Shown here piece by piece: positions 8,828-17,621 of a stretch of DNA of 57,530 nt. The first letter of the stretch is position 1; the number at the start of each line of letters is the position of its first letter. Both the position numbers and the translations under genes were made by a program. The DNA comes from Candidatus Poribacteria bacterium (GTDB taxonomy: Bacteria; Poribacteria; WGA-4E; WGA-3G), in the NCBI GenBank assembly GCA_026710795.1, contig JAPOQK010000044.1, positions 1 through 57,530 of the forward strand. The letters run 5' to 3'. The notes under the pieces were generated by a model. That model searched no databases, was not told the DNA's origin, and was given only the letters and a program-made list of their open reading frames with translations.

Positions 8828-10009
8828 ATGTATATGAAACAATATTTTTCAACTATAGCTGTCCTATTGGTAGCATTAAGTTTATCCATAATAGGATGTG
8901 AACGGATTGATCCTGAAACACCACCCGATACAACCGTTCCAACGCTGAAAATTGGGATCATTCAACCTTCCCATAGTTATACGACTTTCAGTCAAGGGGC
9001 AGAAACTGCTCGTGTACAAATTAATGGTAATGACGGAATACTTGGAATGCAGGTAGAATTTATCAGCCGAAATAACCAATTTATGGCTGATGCACCTCCA
9101 ACGGCACAAGCAAGCATTGATGCTGCGAAAGATTTGATTGAGATGGACGGTGTTTTTGCTCTACTCGGTCCAGTTCGTTCCACAATGGCTATTGAGGTAG
9201 GACCGATTGCTCAGGAAGCAAAACGGCTTATGCTCCCCGGTTCCAGCGGCTCAAATGTACCAGCAGTAGGAGATTACATCTTTTTAATCACGGTACCGAA
9301 CCCATTCCAAGGGAAAGTTATGGCAACATTTGCGATGGATCCAGAAGAACTTGGTGCTAACACGGCTGCAACCATCTATGAGGAGGGTGATGCATACTCA
9401 ACAGATCTTGTCCAAGCCTTTGAAACAGCATTTAAGGAACTCAATGGAGAAATCGTACACAGTGGTTCTTATGCTCCAGGTGAGATGTCCTTCACTACAC
9501 TTCTTTCTGATATTCAAAATGCTACTCCCGACGTTATCTTTTGTCCAGGTCATCAACCAGAAGTGCCGTTGTTGATAAATGAAGTGCGGCAACTTGGTAT
9601 CAATACGACCTTTCTCGGTGGTAGTGCATGGGATGATAGGGCACGATTCCTGGGTGTCTTAGAGGATAGTGCTGTATTAGACGGCAGTTATTATCCGACC
9701 AATTTTTCTGTAGCAACGCAGGACGCTGATGTTCAAGAGTTTGTTAAGGGATATATGGAGTTGTATGATAGTCCACCGGACGGTATAGCCGCGTCCGGTT
9801 ATGATGCGATGAGACTCTTAGCACGAGCAATTGAAACTGCTGGTTCACTTGATCAAGCGGCTGTTCGCAATGCATTTGCAGAAATCAAGGACTATAAAGG
9901 TGCTACGTCCATATCACATTATGACGCAAATCGGCATCCCGTCAAAAGCCTTGCAATTCAGACAATCCAAAATGGAGAAGTAGAACATTACAAAGTTGTA
10001 GAACCGTAG
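8828..10009 (+). CDS. ABC-type substrate-binding lipoprotein, branched-chain amino-acid type
   Basis: A 393-residue lipoprotein whose signal ends in the lipobox SIIGC. The mature part has the LKIGIIQPSHSY start, the hinge segment FALLGPVRSTMA, GSSGSNVPAVGDYIF and a late SGYDAMRLLARAIE, as in type I periplasmic binding proteins (Leu/Ile/Val, amide and urea binders). It would be tethered outside the membrane and capture a small ligand. No permease or ATPase gene is adjacent, so it works with a distant transporter or as a sensor. Start 8828 follows AAAGGA; ATG 8834 is an alternative. Confidence 0.88.
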   Translation: MYMKQYFSTIAVLLVALSLSIIGCERIDPETPPDTTVPTLKIGIIQPSHSYTTFSQGAETARVQINGNDGILGMQVEFISRNNQFMADAPPTAQASIDAAKDLIEMDGVFALLGPVRSTMAIEVGPIAQEAKRLMLPGSSGSNVPAVGDYIFLITVPNPFQGKVMATFAMDPEELGANTAATIYEEGDAYSTDLVQAFETAFKELNGEIVHSGSYAPGEMSFTTLLSDIQNATPDVIFCPGHQPEVPLLINEVRQLGINTTFLGGSAWDDRARFLGVLEDSAVLDGSYYPTNFSVATQDADVQEFVKGYMELYDSPPDGIAASGYDAMRLLARAIETAGSLDQAAVRNAFAEIKDYKGATSISHYDANRHPVKSLAIQTIQNGEVEHYKVVEP

Positions 10010-10056
10010 GACAGATTCTATAATACATATTTGTAGTTTTGTAGTAAGGAGTACAA

Positions 10057-11091
10057 ATGGCGAAGGAATTGATTCGACTTGGTGTCGTTGGATGTGGATG
10101 GGCAGGTTGCCGTGCTATTGAATCTGCTAATGCCACCCTTCGACTCAAGGTTATTGCAATTGCTGAGCGCGACACATCCCGTCGTGAACAGACCGCTAAT
10201 GATAATGCAGTACACCACCGTTACAACGACTATCGTGAACTCCTTGACAATCCTGCTGTTGATGCAGTCTATCTTGCAACATCTCCAGATGGTAGACTAC
10301 AACAAGTCTTAGATACGCTTAATGCTGGAAAACACGTTCTGGTGCAAAAGCCGCATGCCATCCGTGCTCACGAGATATTAGAAATAGAGACCGCAGCACA
10401 AAAATCAGGAAAAACAATTCAGTTCTGTTATTTTATGCGGCACTTTCCTCACAACCGTCAAATCCGAAACGCAATACAGAACGGAGCAATTGGTGACCCC
10501 TTTCACGCACGAGTATTCGGTAAATATAACTTCATTCCAACCTTAGATGATAACAGTCGTTGGCTTCATGTATATGGACAGAAAGGAGGTTCATTAGGTC
10601 AACACTATTCCCATGAACTCAACCTTACTTGGTGGTGGATGGGATGTCCTAAACCTGAGTGGACATTCGCATCAAAACACGTGCTTTACCCGCAATACGA
10701 TGGACCAGAAGGTGCTGCGGAAGATTATTTCACAGGTCTCGTTGGGTGTGAGGGTGGAAAGACTATACAGATTGACTGCTCACGTATGAGCCATTCGGAT
10801 TCCAGTAGTGTTGTGGAACTTTACGGTACGACAGGAGCAATTACAAACGGTGGGATATCTCGTTTCAAGGATGGTGAATTTATCCGAGAAACTATTGAAG
10901 AACCATCTGAAATCGACCATGGGGAACTCCCTGAAGATGTGCCAGTATTCTATTATGAACTCAATCACTTCGGTATGGCAATAGCTGGTGAAGTTGCCCC
11001 TGATGTCGACGTATCCAACGCATACATTTTCATGCAAATACTGGATGCACTCTACGACAGTGCGAAGAGCGGAGAGAAAGTTTATATTTGA
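10057..11091 (+). CDS. Gfo/Idh/MocA family oxidoreductase
   Basis: A 344-residue NAD(P)-dependent dehydrogenase. The Rossmann motif GVVGCGWAG is at the N terminus, and the sheet domain follows with GGSLGQHYSHELNL. The usual EKP catalytic/cofactor motif reads QKP (VLVQKPHAI), a substitution seen in some members. The likely substrate is a sugar, sugar acid or inositol. AAGGAG lies five bases before ATG. The gene sits 47 bases after the lipoprotein and 63 bases before the four-gene array, whose promoter overlaps its stop codon. It is distant in sequence from those four. Confidence 0.88.
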   Translation: MAKELIRLGVVGCGWAGCRAIESANATLRLKVIAIAERDTSRREQTANDNAVHHRYNDYRELLDNPAVDAVYLATSPDGRLQQVLDTLNAGKHVLVQKPHAIRAHEILEIETAAQKSGKTIQFCYFMRHFPHNRQIRNAIQNGAIGDPFHARVFGKYNFIPTLDDNSRWLHVYGQKGGSLGQHYSHELNLTWWWMGCPKPEWTFASKHVLYPQYDGPEGAAEDYFTGLVGCEGGKTIQIDCSRMSHSDSSSVVELYGTTGAITNGGISRFKDGEFIRETIEEPSEIDHGELPEDVPVFYYELNHFGMAIAGEVAPDVDVSNAYIFMQILDALYDSAKSGEKVYI

Positions 11092-11116
11092 CAAAAACAG
11101 ACCTTTCTGGTAATCT
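11088..11116 (+). promoter_or_regulatory. Sigma-70-like promoter for the four-gene dehydrogenase array
   Basis: TTGACA at 11088-11093, overlapping the stop codon of the preceding gene, a 17-base spacer, then TAATCT at 11111-11116. The first array gene starts at 11155, leaving a leader of about 30 bases. Confidence 0.55.
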
Positions 11117-11154
11117 AATACCATCATTCATCTATCCTGACATGGGAGCATTAT

Positions 11155-12192
11155 ATGTATAAAAGTGCGATATTAGGGTGCGGAGGACGTGCCCGAGGAC
11201 ATGCAAGTGCCTATCGCCATGTTACTGGTGGAAAACTCGCAGCAATCTGTGATATGAATGAAGAACGTCTCAACGACTTCGGTGATAAATTCGATATTTC
11301 TACACGATACACAGATTTAGATAAGATGCTTGAAAAAGAGAAACCGGATCTCTTACACATTGTAACTGCCCCTACATTGCGCGGTTCTAATGAACGTATT
11401 CGGTATTCACTTATGAAGCAGGTATCTGACCACGGTGTGCCAGCGACAATTGTTGAAAAACCGATTGCTATTGATAGTGATGACTGGAAACAGATTGCTG
11501 GGTTAGCAGAAGAAACGGAGACGAAGTTCATCGTCAACACACAACTCAACTTCCATCCAAAAAACATTGAATTGAAGCGAGATGTAGCTGAAGGTAAAAT
11601 CGGTGAGATAAAGTTTATTGATGCGAGTGCCAGAAGCACTCCAGTCAATCAGGGACCTCATGTGCTTCAGTTAGTTTCGTCGTATATAGACAATTCTCGA
11701 CCGGTACGGGTATTAGGACAAATATCTGGTAGAGACCGTTTGGATTCAGCAGAACCTTCTCCGATGCATGCTGCCGCGCACGTGATGTACGAAAATGGAC
11801 TTCACGTTTCTGTAGCATTTGGTCCTGGTGTTGGGGCAAATGTATCTCCACATAAAGCCCTTTTCCGACACAAACGCGTTTTTGTTGTTGGAACAGAAGG
11901 ATTTGTTCATTGGCGTTTTAATGGTTGGGAACGTTCTACTCAGAAAGGTGGCTTCGAAAGCGGTCATCTTAACTACGGAGATCAGGATGTTCAAGCACAA
12001 GGAAATCTAACAGAAGCAGTTTTTGATTGGCTTGATGATGAAAACAAGGTGCATCCAACACATCTCAAGCAATCCCTTGCAGAATTCAATTTACTATTAG
12101 GAATATATTACAGTGGTATAACGAATCAGATTATTGAGCTTCCATTTGATCCACCAGATGGATTAATCAATTCTTTGAAAGAGATATTATAG
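11155..12192 (+). CDS. Gfo/Idh/MocA oxidoreductase, array copy 1
   Basis: 345 residues. The Rossmann start is ILGCGGRARGHASAY, and the EKP motif is at 101-103. The substrate domain carries DASARSTPV and PSPMHAAAHVMYENGLHVSV. It is the first of four adjacent genes of identical length, each roughly 80-90 percent alike by eye. Differences concentrate at residues 223-239 and 256-281. In this copy the first variable loop includes GANVSPHKALFR. Expected activity is NAD(P)-linked oxidation or reduction of a sugar-like substrate in the cytoplasm. A GGGAG ribosome site precedes ATG. Confidence 0.9.
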   Translation: MYKSAILGCGGRARGHASAYRHVTGGKLAAICDMNEERLNDFGDKFDISTRYTDLDKMLEKEKPDLLHIVTAPTLRGSNERIRYSLMKQVSDHGVPATIVEKPIAIDSDDWKQIAGLAEETETKFIVNTQLNFHPKNIELKRDVAEGKIGEIKFIDASARSTPVNQGPHVLQLVSSYIDNSRPVRVLGQISGRDRLDSAEPSPMHAAAHVMYENGLHVSVAFGPGVGANVSPHKALFRHKRVFVVGTEGFVHWRFNGWERSTQKGGFESGHLNYGDQDVQAQGNLTEAVFDWLDDENKVHPTHLKQSLAEFNLLLGIYYSGITNQIIELPFDPPDGLINSLKEIL

Positions 12193-12203
12193 GAGAAATA
12201 TAA

Positions 12204-13241
12204 ATGTTTAAAAGTGCTATATTAGGGTGCGGAGGACGTGCAGGTGGTCACGCAAGTGCCTATCGCTTCGTGAAAAGTGGAAAACTCGCAGCAATCTGCG
12301 ATATGAATGAGGAACATCTTAACAATTTCGGTGATAGATTTGAAATCTCTTCACGCTACACAGATTTAGATGAAATGCTTGAAAAAGAGAAACCGGATCT
12401 TCTACATATTGTTACCGCACCAGTATTACGCGGTTCCAACGAACGTATTCGGTATTCACTGATGAAGCAAGCTTCTGACCATGGAGTACCGGCTGCAATT
12501 ATAGAGAAACCGATTACTGTTGATAGTAAAGAATGGAAACAGATCGCTGGTTTAGCAGAGGAAACAAAAACCAAGTTTATTGTCAATACACAACTAAACT
12601 TCCATCCAAAGAATCTTGAATTGAAGCGTGACGTTGCTGAAGGTAAGATTGGAGAGTTAAAGTTTATTGATGCAAGTGCGAGAAGCACGCCAGTAGACCA
12701 AGGACCACATGTGCTTCAGTTAGTTTCGTCCTATATTGATAATTCTCGTCCGGTCCGGGTTTTAGGTCAAATTTCAGGAAGAGATCATTTAGAATCCGCT
12801 CAACCATCACCGATGCATGCAGCTGCACACGTTATGTATGAAAATGGACTCCACGTTTCTGTGGCATTTGGTCAGGGAGTAGGTACAATGGCATCTGATG
12901 ATCAAGGTATTTATTGCCACAAACGTGTATTTGTAGTCGGAACAGAAGGATTTGTGCATTGGCGTTTTAGTAGCTGGGAACGTGCAACACGTGAGGGCGG
13001 ATACGAAGGTGGTCCACTCAGCTATGGTGAGCAGGATGTTGAAGCACAAGGTAACCTTACAGAAGCTGCCTTTGCATGGCTTGATGATGAAAAAAATCAA
13101 CATCCGACGCATTTAAAGCAATCACTTGCTGAGTTTAATCTACTATTAGGCATTTATCATAGCGGAATCACGAACAAGATAATTGATCTTCCATTTGACC
13201 CTCCGGATGGATTAATGGACTCTCTCAGGGAAAACCTATAG
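12204..13241 (+). CDS. Gfo/Idh/MocA oxidoreductase, array copy 2
   Basis: 345 residues, the same architecture as copy 1 with EKP at 101-103 and the same HAAAHVMYENG segment. Its first variable loop reads GTMASDDQGIYC and the second includes ATREGGYEGG. It starts 11 bases after copy 1, and the TAG stop of copy 1 is part of the TAGGAG ribosome site of this gene, so expression is probably coupled. It is closest to copy 3 in the C-terminal third, including EKNQHPTHLKQSLAEF. Confidence 0.9.
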   Translation: MFKSAILGCGGRAGGHASAYRFVKSGKLAAICDMNEEHLNNFGDRFEISSRYTDLDEMLEKEKPDLLHIVTAPVLRGSNERIRYSLMKQASDHGVPAAIIEKPITVDSKEWKQIAGLAEETKTKFIVNTQLNFHPKNLELKRDVAEGKIGELKFIDASARSTPVDQGPHVLQLVSSYIDNSRPVRVLGQISGRDHLESAQPSPMHAAAHVMYENGLHVSVAFGQGVGTMASDDQGIYCHKRVFVVGTEGFVHWRFSSWERATREGGYEGGPLSYGEQDVEAQGNLTEAAFAWLDDEKNQHPTHLKQSLAEFNLLLGIYHSGITNKIIDLPFDPPDGLMDSLRENL

Positions 13242-13252
13242 GAGATATTTAT

Positions 13253-14290
13253 ATGTATAAAAGTGCATTTTTAGGTTGTGGTGGTCGTGCGCGCGCACAT
13301 GCAAGTGCATATCGTTTTGTAAAAAGTGGCAAAATAGCTGCCATCTGCGACATGAATGAAGAACAACTCAATCGGTTCGGAGACGATTTTGATGTATCCT
13401 CTCGTTATACAGATTTAGACGAGATGCTTGAAAAAGAGAAGCCAGACCTTCTTCATATTGTCACAGCACCAGTATTACGTGGAACGAATCAACGTATCCG
13501 TTACCCGTTGATGAAGCAAGCATCAGACCATGGCGTACCTGCTGCGATAATTGAAAAACCGATCGCTGTTGAGAGTGAAGACTGGAAGCAGATTGCTGGA
13601 TTGGCGGAAGAGACAAAGACAAAGTTTATTGTCAATACGCAGCTAAACTTCCATCCCAAAAACCTTGAATTAAAGCAGGATGTATCGGAAGGAAAAATCG
13701 GAGAGATAAAGTTTATTGATGCCAGTGCCAGAAGCACGCCTGTTGATCAAGCACCGCACGTCTTACAATTAGTATCGTCTTACATTGACAATTCCCGTCC
13801 TACCCGTGTGTTAGGTCAAATATCTGGCAAAGAGCAGTTAGATTCTGCACAACCATCTCCGATGCATGCAGCTGGACAGGTGATATATGATAACGGTCTA
13901 CATGTATCAGTCGCATTTGGGACAGGTGTAGGTACGATGGCATCTGACAATCAAGGTGTACACTGTCACAAACGGGTCTTTGTCGTTGGAACTGAAGGAT
14001 TTGTGCACTGGCGTTTTAGTAGTTGGGAACGCGCTACACGTGCGAATGGCTACGAGGGTGGACCACTCAATTATGGCGAACAAGATATTGAGGCACAAGG
14101 AAACCTTACAGAAGCAGCCTTTGCATGGCTTGATGATGAGAAAAATCAACATCCGACCCATCTCAAACAGTCTCTTGCTGAGTTCAATCTGCTTTTAGGT
14201 ATTTACTACAGTGGGATAACTAATAAGATAATTGATCTACCGTTTGAACCACCAGACGGTTTAATGGATTCACTTAGAGAGAAGTTGTAA
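13253..14290 (+). CDS. Gfo/Idh/MocA oxidoreductase, array copy 3
   Basis: 345 residues, again starting 11 bases after its predecessor with the stop codon inside the ribosome site. It shares FLGCGGRARAHASAY, ISGKEQLDSAQ and DQAPHVLQ with copy 4, but the loop GTMASDNQGVHC and the C-terminal EKNQHPTHLKQ with copy 2. The pattern fits stepwise tandem duplication, possibly with recombination among copies. EKP is intact. Confidence 0.9.
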   Translation: MYKSAFLGCGGRARAHASAYRFVKSGKIAAICDMNEEQLNRFGDDFDVSSRYTDLDEMLEKEKPDLLHIVTAPVLRGTNQRIRYPLMKQASDHGVPAAIIEKPIAVESEDWKQIAGLAEETKTKFIVNTQLNFHPKNLELKQDVSEGKIGEIKFIDASARSTPVDQAPHVLQLVSSYIDNSRPTRVLGQISGKEQLDSAQPSPMHAAGQVIYDNGLHVSVAFGTGVGTMASDNQGVHCHKRVFVVGTEGFVHWRFSSWERATRANGYEGGPLNYGEQDIEAQGNLTEAAFAWLDDEKNQHPTHLKQSLAEFNLLLGIYYSGITNKIIDLPFEPPDGLMDSLREKL

Positions 14291-14341
14291 TTAATAGATA
14301 AAATTTCCACACGGTATAACAAAGTTTATGGAGGAATAAAC

Positions 14342-15379
14342 ATGTATAAAAGTGCATTTTTAGGTTGTGGTGGACGTGCGCGCGCACATGCCAGCGCATA
14401 TAGATTTGTAAAAGGTGGTAAAATAGCTGCGATCTGTGATATGAACGAAGATTTACTCAAAAAGTTTGGCGATGACTTTGATGTATCATCGCGTTACACA
14501 GATTTAGATGAAATGCTTGAAAAAGAGAAACCGGATCTTCTCCACATTGTTACTGCTCCAGTGTTACGTGGAACCAACCAGCGTATCCGTTATTCGTTGA
14601 TGAAACAAGCATCAGACCATGGTGTTCCAGCGGCGATTGTTGAAAAACCGATTGCTGTGGAAAGTGAAGACTGGAAGCAAATTGCTGGATTGGCGGAAGA
14701 GACAAAGACGAAATTTATTGTCAATACACAACTAAACTTCCATCCCAAAAACCTTGAACTGAAACAGGATGTAGCAGATGGTAAAATTGGAGAGATCAAA
14801 TTTATAGATGCAAGTGCTCGTAGTACACCAGTAGACCAAGCACCACATGTATTGCAGCTGGTATCGTCTTATATTGATAACTCTCGTCCTACCCGTGTGA
14901 TGGGTCAAATATCTGGTAAGGAACAATTAGATTCCGCTCAGCCATCACCAATGCATGCTGCTGCGCAAGCAATATATGATAATGGACTACATGTTTCACT
15001 TGCTTTTGGAACAGGTATGGGTACATTGGCATCTGAGACAGGTGGAACAGTAACACACAAACGTGTTTTTGTAGTTGGTACAAAAGGCTTTGTACATTGG
15101 CGGTTTAGCAGTTGGGAGCGTTCCACACATGATGGTGGTTATGAGGGCGGTCCCCTAAACTATGGTGAACAGGATACCCAAGCACAAGGCAACCTTACTG
15201 AAGCAGCCTTTGATTGGCTTGATGATGAAAAAAATGTACATCCAACACACCTTAAGCAATCTCTTGCTGAGTTTAACCTGCTGTTAGGAATATACTATAG
15301 CGGCATAACCAATCAGATCATTGACCTACCTTTTGACCCTCCTGATGGGTTAATGGATTCTCTCAGAGAGAAATTGTAG
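14342..15379 (+). CDS. Gfo/Idh/MocA oxidoreductase, array copy 4
   Basis: 345 residues and the last array member, separated from copy 3 by 51 bases instead of 11 and carrying its own strong TGGAGG ribosome site. The first variable loop, GTLASETGGTVT, differs from all others. One change of a conserved residue is VVGTKGF instead of VVGTEGF. EKP is intact. The array is followed by two small hairpins and a convergent lipoprotein gene. Confidence 0.9.
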   Translation: MYKSAFLGCGGRARAHASAYRFVKGGKIAAICDMNEDLLKKFGDDFDVSSRYTDLDEMLEKEKPDLLHIVTAPVLRGTNQRIRYSLMKQASDHGVPAAIVEKPIAVESEDWKQIAGLAEETKTKFIVNTQLNFHPKNLELKQDVADGKIGEIKFIDASARSTPVDQAPHVLQLVSSYIDNSRPTRVMGQISGKEQLDSAQPSPMHAAAQAIYDNGLHVSLAFGTGMGTLASETGGTVTHKRVFVVGTKGFVHWRFSSWERSTHDGGYEGGPLNYGEQDTQAQGNLTEAAFDWLDDEKNVHPTHLKQSLAEFNLLLGIYYSGITNQIIDLPFDPPDGLMDSLREKL

Positions 15380-15391
15380 ACAAATGATTGA

Positions 15392-15422
15392 TGTGGGGAT
15401 GGACATTTGGTCTATCTCCACA
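15392..15422. other. Hairpin downstream of the dehydrogenase array
   Basis: The inverted repeat TGTGGGGAT/ATCTCCACA (one mismatch, 13-base loop) lies 12 bases after the last array gene. No T-run follows, so it is not a standard intrinsic terminator. It could stabilise the 3' end of the array transcript. Confidence 0.4.
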
Positions 15423-15533
15423 ATATCTGTTACTCTATACTGTATCAATCAAATATCAGGTTCTCCGAAATATAAAATAGACAGACAACAGCATGCAGAT
15501 TGTCTCATGTGCGGTTGTTAGGATAGTAATACT

Positions 15534-15562
15534 GTAGGACACAAACTAACAGTTTGTGCTAC
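15534..15562 (+). repeat. GTAG-headed palindrome
   Basis: GTAG and CTAC bracket the inverted arms CACAAACT and AGTTTGTG around a 3-base loop. It lies between convergent transcription units and belongs to the REP-like group found across the window. Confidence 0.6.
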
Positions 15563-15649
15563 AATTTATCCCGTATTATGGACCTTTCTTCAGTAAGAAT
15601 ACCATCTATAGTTAGACCTTGAAAATATCAATTTGAGTTATAATGGCAA

Positions 15650-16567
15650 TTAGTTCTCATTATGTTTAGAATATGTTGCTCTTAGCTGTTTTATTTTATG
15701 GGCTTCTTCTCTGATTGGTTGTTCGGGTCTGATTTCTACATCTTGTCCGATATCAATTGGTGTGAAAATGGCAATACTATCAACTCTTTCGTTCTCATTA
15801 ATTGTAAATTCAATACCAAGTTTCCAAAACCAATATCTTAATCCACCGAAATTGTCGTTGTCAATTTCGTCTGGTTTCCCTAATTCATCTTCAAGCATCT
15901 CAACTTTTGTTCCAATACCATTCCTTCCTGCAGTTCTTGCTTTATTTGGACGATCTAAAAATAAGAATCGAACAAGATCTTCATTATCTATAAAACCAGC
16001 GAATCCAAGATCCGGATTCCAGAATGTAAAAAGTCCATTCACACCGGGTCGATCATCCGGATCACCATGTATTTCCTTTACTTTTTTAAACGGGTCTTCT
16101 AAACTAATACCAAATGCACCCTTCCCAGGCACAATAAGGTTTAAGGGTGGGTCAGGTATATTATCAATAACCTCTTTTGGTGGTTCTGGTAAAATGAATT
16201 CTGTATTGGCAATCCTCTTCACTCGTTTAGTTGTTTTACTCACACCATCATCCACATAGACAGTGACTCTAACGGATTCGATATCATCTTCCGGTGCCGT
16301 CCATTCCACTTTTGTACCTGTTGTTGCACTCAGTTTTCCTGCTTCCACTTCCCACGTATAACTCAACGTGTCACCATCTTTGTCAGAAGCAACTACACTA
16401 AATTCAAGAACATCTCCTGGATCGTATTCAGTTGGAACAACAAAACTTTCAACTGTAGGTGAGTAGTTGTCCGGTTCAGCGTCTTCATCGTCCGATCCAC
16501 AACCCAAAATAGATAAGGTAAGTATGCACACCACTACGATGTAAAAATGATCAAATCGGTTTTTCAT
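15650..16567 (-). CDS. Lipoprotein with PKD/Ig-like domain
   Basis: A 305-residue protein with a lipoprotein signal ending SILGC at about residue 23. An Asp/Glu-rich linker follows, then a PKD or cadherin-like beta-sandwich (about 32-118; SPTVESFVVP, GDTLSYTWEVEAG, VRVTVYVDDG). The C-terminal 170 residues are a domain I do not recognise, with GKGAFGISLEDPFKKVKEIHG and LGFAGFIDNEDLVRF. It should be anchored outside the cytoplasmic membrane. It begins 10 bases after rsgA ends and is the last gene of the uppS unit. Confidence 0.7.
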   Translation of the reverse strand: MKNRFDHFYIVVVCILTLSILGCGSDDEDAEPDNYSPTVESFVVPTEYDPGDVLEFSVVASDKDGDTLSYTWEVEAGKLSATTGTKVEWTAPEDDIESVRVTVYVDDGVSKTTKRVKRIANTEFILPEPPKEVIDNIPDPPLNLIVPGKGAFGISLEDPFKKVKEIHGDPDDRPGVNGLFTFWNPDLGFAGFIDNEDLVRFLFLDRPNKARTAGRNGIGTKVEMLEDELGKPDEIDNDNFGGLRYWFWKLGIEFTINENERVDSIAIFTPIDIGQDVEIRPEQPIREEAHKIKQLRATYSKHNEN

Positions 16568-16577
16568 TTGTTTCTCC

Positions 16578-17534
16578 TTAATAATCAGGTGTATCTTTTG
16601 TTTTTAAAACTACATAACTACGATAACGTTCGGGATGAATATCTCCGGATTCCACTGCCATTTGAATACCGCAGTCAGTTTCTTTTACATGTGCACAGTC
16701 TTTGTATTTACATGATTCAAGGAAAGGTTCCATTTCTGGGAAGTAGAGTTCAAGATTTTCTGTATCAACTCCCCATAATCCGATTTCTCGGATACCTGGA
16801 GTATCTGCAACCTCTCCCCCAATATCAAGTTTAAATAATTCTACAAGAGTAGTTGTATGTCTACCTTTTTGTGTTTTTTCACCGACTTCACCTATCCTTA
16901 ATTCAAGGTTTGGTTGAATAGCATTCAAAACACTTGATTTTCCAACACCGGATGGTCCCACAATAACACTGAATTTATCTATTAACACATTCTTTAACGT
17001 TTCTATGCTCTTAGGATAATTGATGCTCGTGAACAGAACACCATATCCGAGTTTCTCATAGGTTTCAAAAGTAGCAATGAGTTGACGGCGTTGTTCTGCA
17101 TCCACTAAATCCATTTTATTCAAGCAGATAACAGCATCCATTTCACCGGCTTCAGCTAAGATTAGAAATCGATCTAAAGTCCGAAAATTGAGTGAAGGCA
17201 TCTGAGTTGAAACCACTGCTACGACTTGATGTGCATTAGCAACTATTATTTGCTCAATATCCTCATGTTTTCCAGCGTATTTCCGAGAGAATTTGGTTTG
17301 ACGTGGAAGTATTTCCTCAATAACCCCTTCATCTTCGTCTATCTGAGAAAACACGACTTTATCACCAACAGCGACAGGGTCAGCATATAGTCTACGACCG
17401 GTTCTGGATTGTCGTTTTCTTTTTAAAGTGCCTCGTAATGTGCATCGCAAAACAAGTTCACCGAACTCAACGTCATAAAAGCCGGTACGTGCTCGGATGA
17501 CTCTGCCTTGTTCACGTGTAAGAATATACCCCAC
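16578..17534 (-). CDS. rsgA: Small ribosomal subunit biogenesis GTPase RsgA
   Basis: A 318-residue circularly permuted GTPase that tests maturation of the 30S subunit. After the N-terminal OB fold the motifs come in permuted order: G4 NKMD (139-142), G1 GPSGVGKS (193-200), G3 DTPG (244-247). The C-terminal zinc knuckle is C275, C280, H282, C288. The start is GTG at 17534, with GGGAG directly touching it, unusually close, and no better in-frame start. Its expression may therefore be weak or coupled. Confidence 0.93.
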   Translation of the reverse strand: MGYILTREQGRVIRARTGFYDVEFGELVLRCTLRGTLKRKRQSRTGRRLYADPVAVGDKVVFSQIDEDEGVIEEILPRQTKFSRKYAGKHEDIEQIIVANAHQVVAVVSTQMPSLNFRTLDRFLILAEAGEMDAVICLNKMDLVDAEQRRQLIATFETYEKLGYGVLFTSINYPKSIETLKNVLIDKFSVIVGPSGVGKSSVLNAIQPNLELRIGEVGEKTQKGRHTTTLVELFKLDIGGEVADTPGIREIGLWGVDTENLELYFPEMEPFLESCKYKDCAHVKETDCGIQMAVESGDIHPERYRSYVVLKTKDTPDY

Positions 17535-17564
17535 CTCCCAATATTGTGTCTACAAAGATGATTC

Positions 17565-17593
17565 TCCACAATAGAGATATATGATATTGTGGA
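17565..17593. other. Inverted repeat upstream of rsgA
   Basis: A perfect 9-base stem TCCACAATA/TATTGTGGA with an 11-base loop, in the 87-base gap between the isomerase stop and rsgA. It could attenuate or process the transcript. It has no T-run. Confidence 0.4.
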
Positions 17594-17621
17594 TTGTATG
17601 TTTCATACATCATTAGACTAC

